NCBI GenBank assembly: GCA_002419025.1
Contig: DIFG01000074.1
Coordinates: 1-12,936, forward strand
Length of the DNA stretch: 12,936 nucleotides
Source: Deltaproteobacteria bacterium UBA5754
GTDB taxonomy: Bacteria > Desulfobacterota > Dissulfuribacteria > Dissulfuribacterales > UBA5754
Reading direction: 5' to 3'
In this document: positions 12,482 to 12,936 of the stretch, one piece after another
Position numbering within the stretch: position 1 is the stretch's first letter
How the letters are laid out: every line of letters starts with the position of its first letter
The notes under the pieces: generated by a model
The model's input: the letters and a program-made list of their open reading frames with translations, nothing else
What the model was told of the DNA's origin: nothing
The model's database searches: none
Program-made: the position numbers and the translations under genes

Positions 12482-12936
12482 TCATTCGATGGCCTGTCTC
12501 TTTTCCATGAACCGGACGACCGCCTTCTCGGCCTCCACGAGGACGAAAACAAAAGAAGAGAAGATAATCACCCGCGCCCAGTCCGTGGCAGGGATCGAGG
12601 CCGTCACAAAGAGTTTTTGCATGGGCGGGAAATAGGTGAAAAGGGCTTGAAGAAGAAGGATGACCCCGATCGATGCAGGGATAACGGGGTTCCCACGAAA
12701 CGCTGAGAGCAATGTGACGGGGTCCTTCAGGGATCGGGCATTCATGAGATAAAAAACCTGAAAAAAGATAAGTGTATTGATGGCGGTGGTGCGGGCCATG
12801 TCAAGGGTCTCTCCGTGGGCACGGTCCCAGAGAAAGATGCCGAGGGTTCCGATCACCATGACCGTGGAGATGAAAACGATGCGCCACGCGAGGAATTGGG
12901 TGAGTATAGGCTCCTTGGGTGGGCGGGGGGGGCGAA
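12482..12936 (-). CDS. Cation-transporting P-type ATPase, C-terminal part (5' end outside window)
   Basis: Last 150 residues of a P-type ATPase, covering most of the C-terminal Cation_ATPase_C region of Ca2+/Mg2+/H+-type pumps. The visible part begins RPPRPPKEPIL, the cytosolic loop before TM7, followed by four hydrophobic segments: AWRIVFISTVMVIGTLGIFL, the TTAINTLIFFQVFYLMNAR stretch, ASIGVILLLQALFTYF and ARVIIFSSFVFVLVEAEKAV. The conserved F-x-x-x-Y-x-x-N-x-R pattern is present. The phosphorylation and nucleotide domains lie beyond the window, so ion specificity cannot be judged. The ORF is open to the window edge; the internal ATG at 12859 is not the start. Confidence 0.88.
   Translation of the reverse strand, partial: RPPRPPKEPILTQFLAWRIVFISTVMVIGTLGIFLWDRAHGETLDMARTTAINTLIFFQVFYLMNARSLKDPVTLLSAFRGNPVIPASIGVILLLQALFTYFPPMQKLFVTASIPATDWARVIIFSSFVFVLVEAEKAVVRFMEKRQAIE

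Noticed and set aside
1..12936. CRISPR arrays, insertion sequences, integrases, phage genes or rRNA
   Set aside because: I saw no regularly spaced repeats, transposase or integrase motifs, or rRNA sequence anywhere in the window.

Overview
This is a chromosomal, moderately GC-rich, Gram-negative-type window carrying 14 protein genes that I can support plus one tRNA. The gene styles are a SlyD-like FKBP next to tilS, an NtrC-type two-component system with a matching sigma-54 promoter, TauE/SafE permeases paired with universal stress proteins, and a PfpI/DJ-1 protein next to a P-type cation ATPase. Together they suggest an anaerobic, sulfur-metabolising bacterium of the Desulfobacterota (former Deltaproteobacteria). 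That placement is inference; the window holds no phylogenetic marker that I can score.

Left part (1-4300) is housekeeping and tRNA-centred. On the minus strand, an FKBP-type prolyl isomerase overlaps tilS (lysidine-34 synthesis) by 4 bp. Divergent from it, across only 29 bp, lies coaE (last step of CoA synthesis). A complete tRNA-Arg(UCU) with encoded CCA follows. Then comes a minus-strand pair: a YciO-like member of the threonylcarbamoyl-AMP synthase family and trmO, which methylates t6A37. The spacers around the tRNA contain no gene; one may be a dispersed repeat.

Middle part (4420-8192) holds a TauE/SafE permease that converges on, and overlaps by 23 bp, a sigma-54-dependent response regulator. 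The regulator is preceded by its membrane histidine kinase, and the two genes overlap by 8 bp.

The AT-rich gap 8193-8431 separates the kinase from a divergent operon. It contains a near-consensus -24/-12 promoter (8360-8375) with TGCAAT repeats, including a perfect palindrome, at enhancer-like distances upstream. The operon (8432-11824) encodes three small proteins that share an N-terminal '(T)AxxFAEAG....A' segment: one is a 61-aa protein, one carries a degenerate UspA-like domain, and one carries two membrane segments. They are followed by a TauE/SafE transporter with a signal peptide and an extra exported beta domain, then a tandem UspA protein with two intact ATP motifs, and a strong terminator. 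I read this as one module: the kinase senses a periplasmic cue, the enhancer-binding regulator opens the sigma-54 promoter, and the operon makes an anion exporter with stress-protein partners. The modular FAEAG proteins are the most likely undescribed element.

Right edge (11887-12936): a PfpI/DJ-1 protein and the C-terminal end of a P-type cation ATPase, both on the minus strand.
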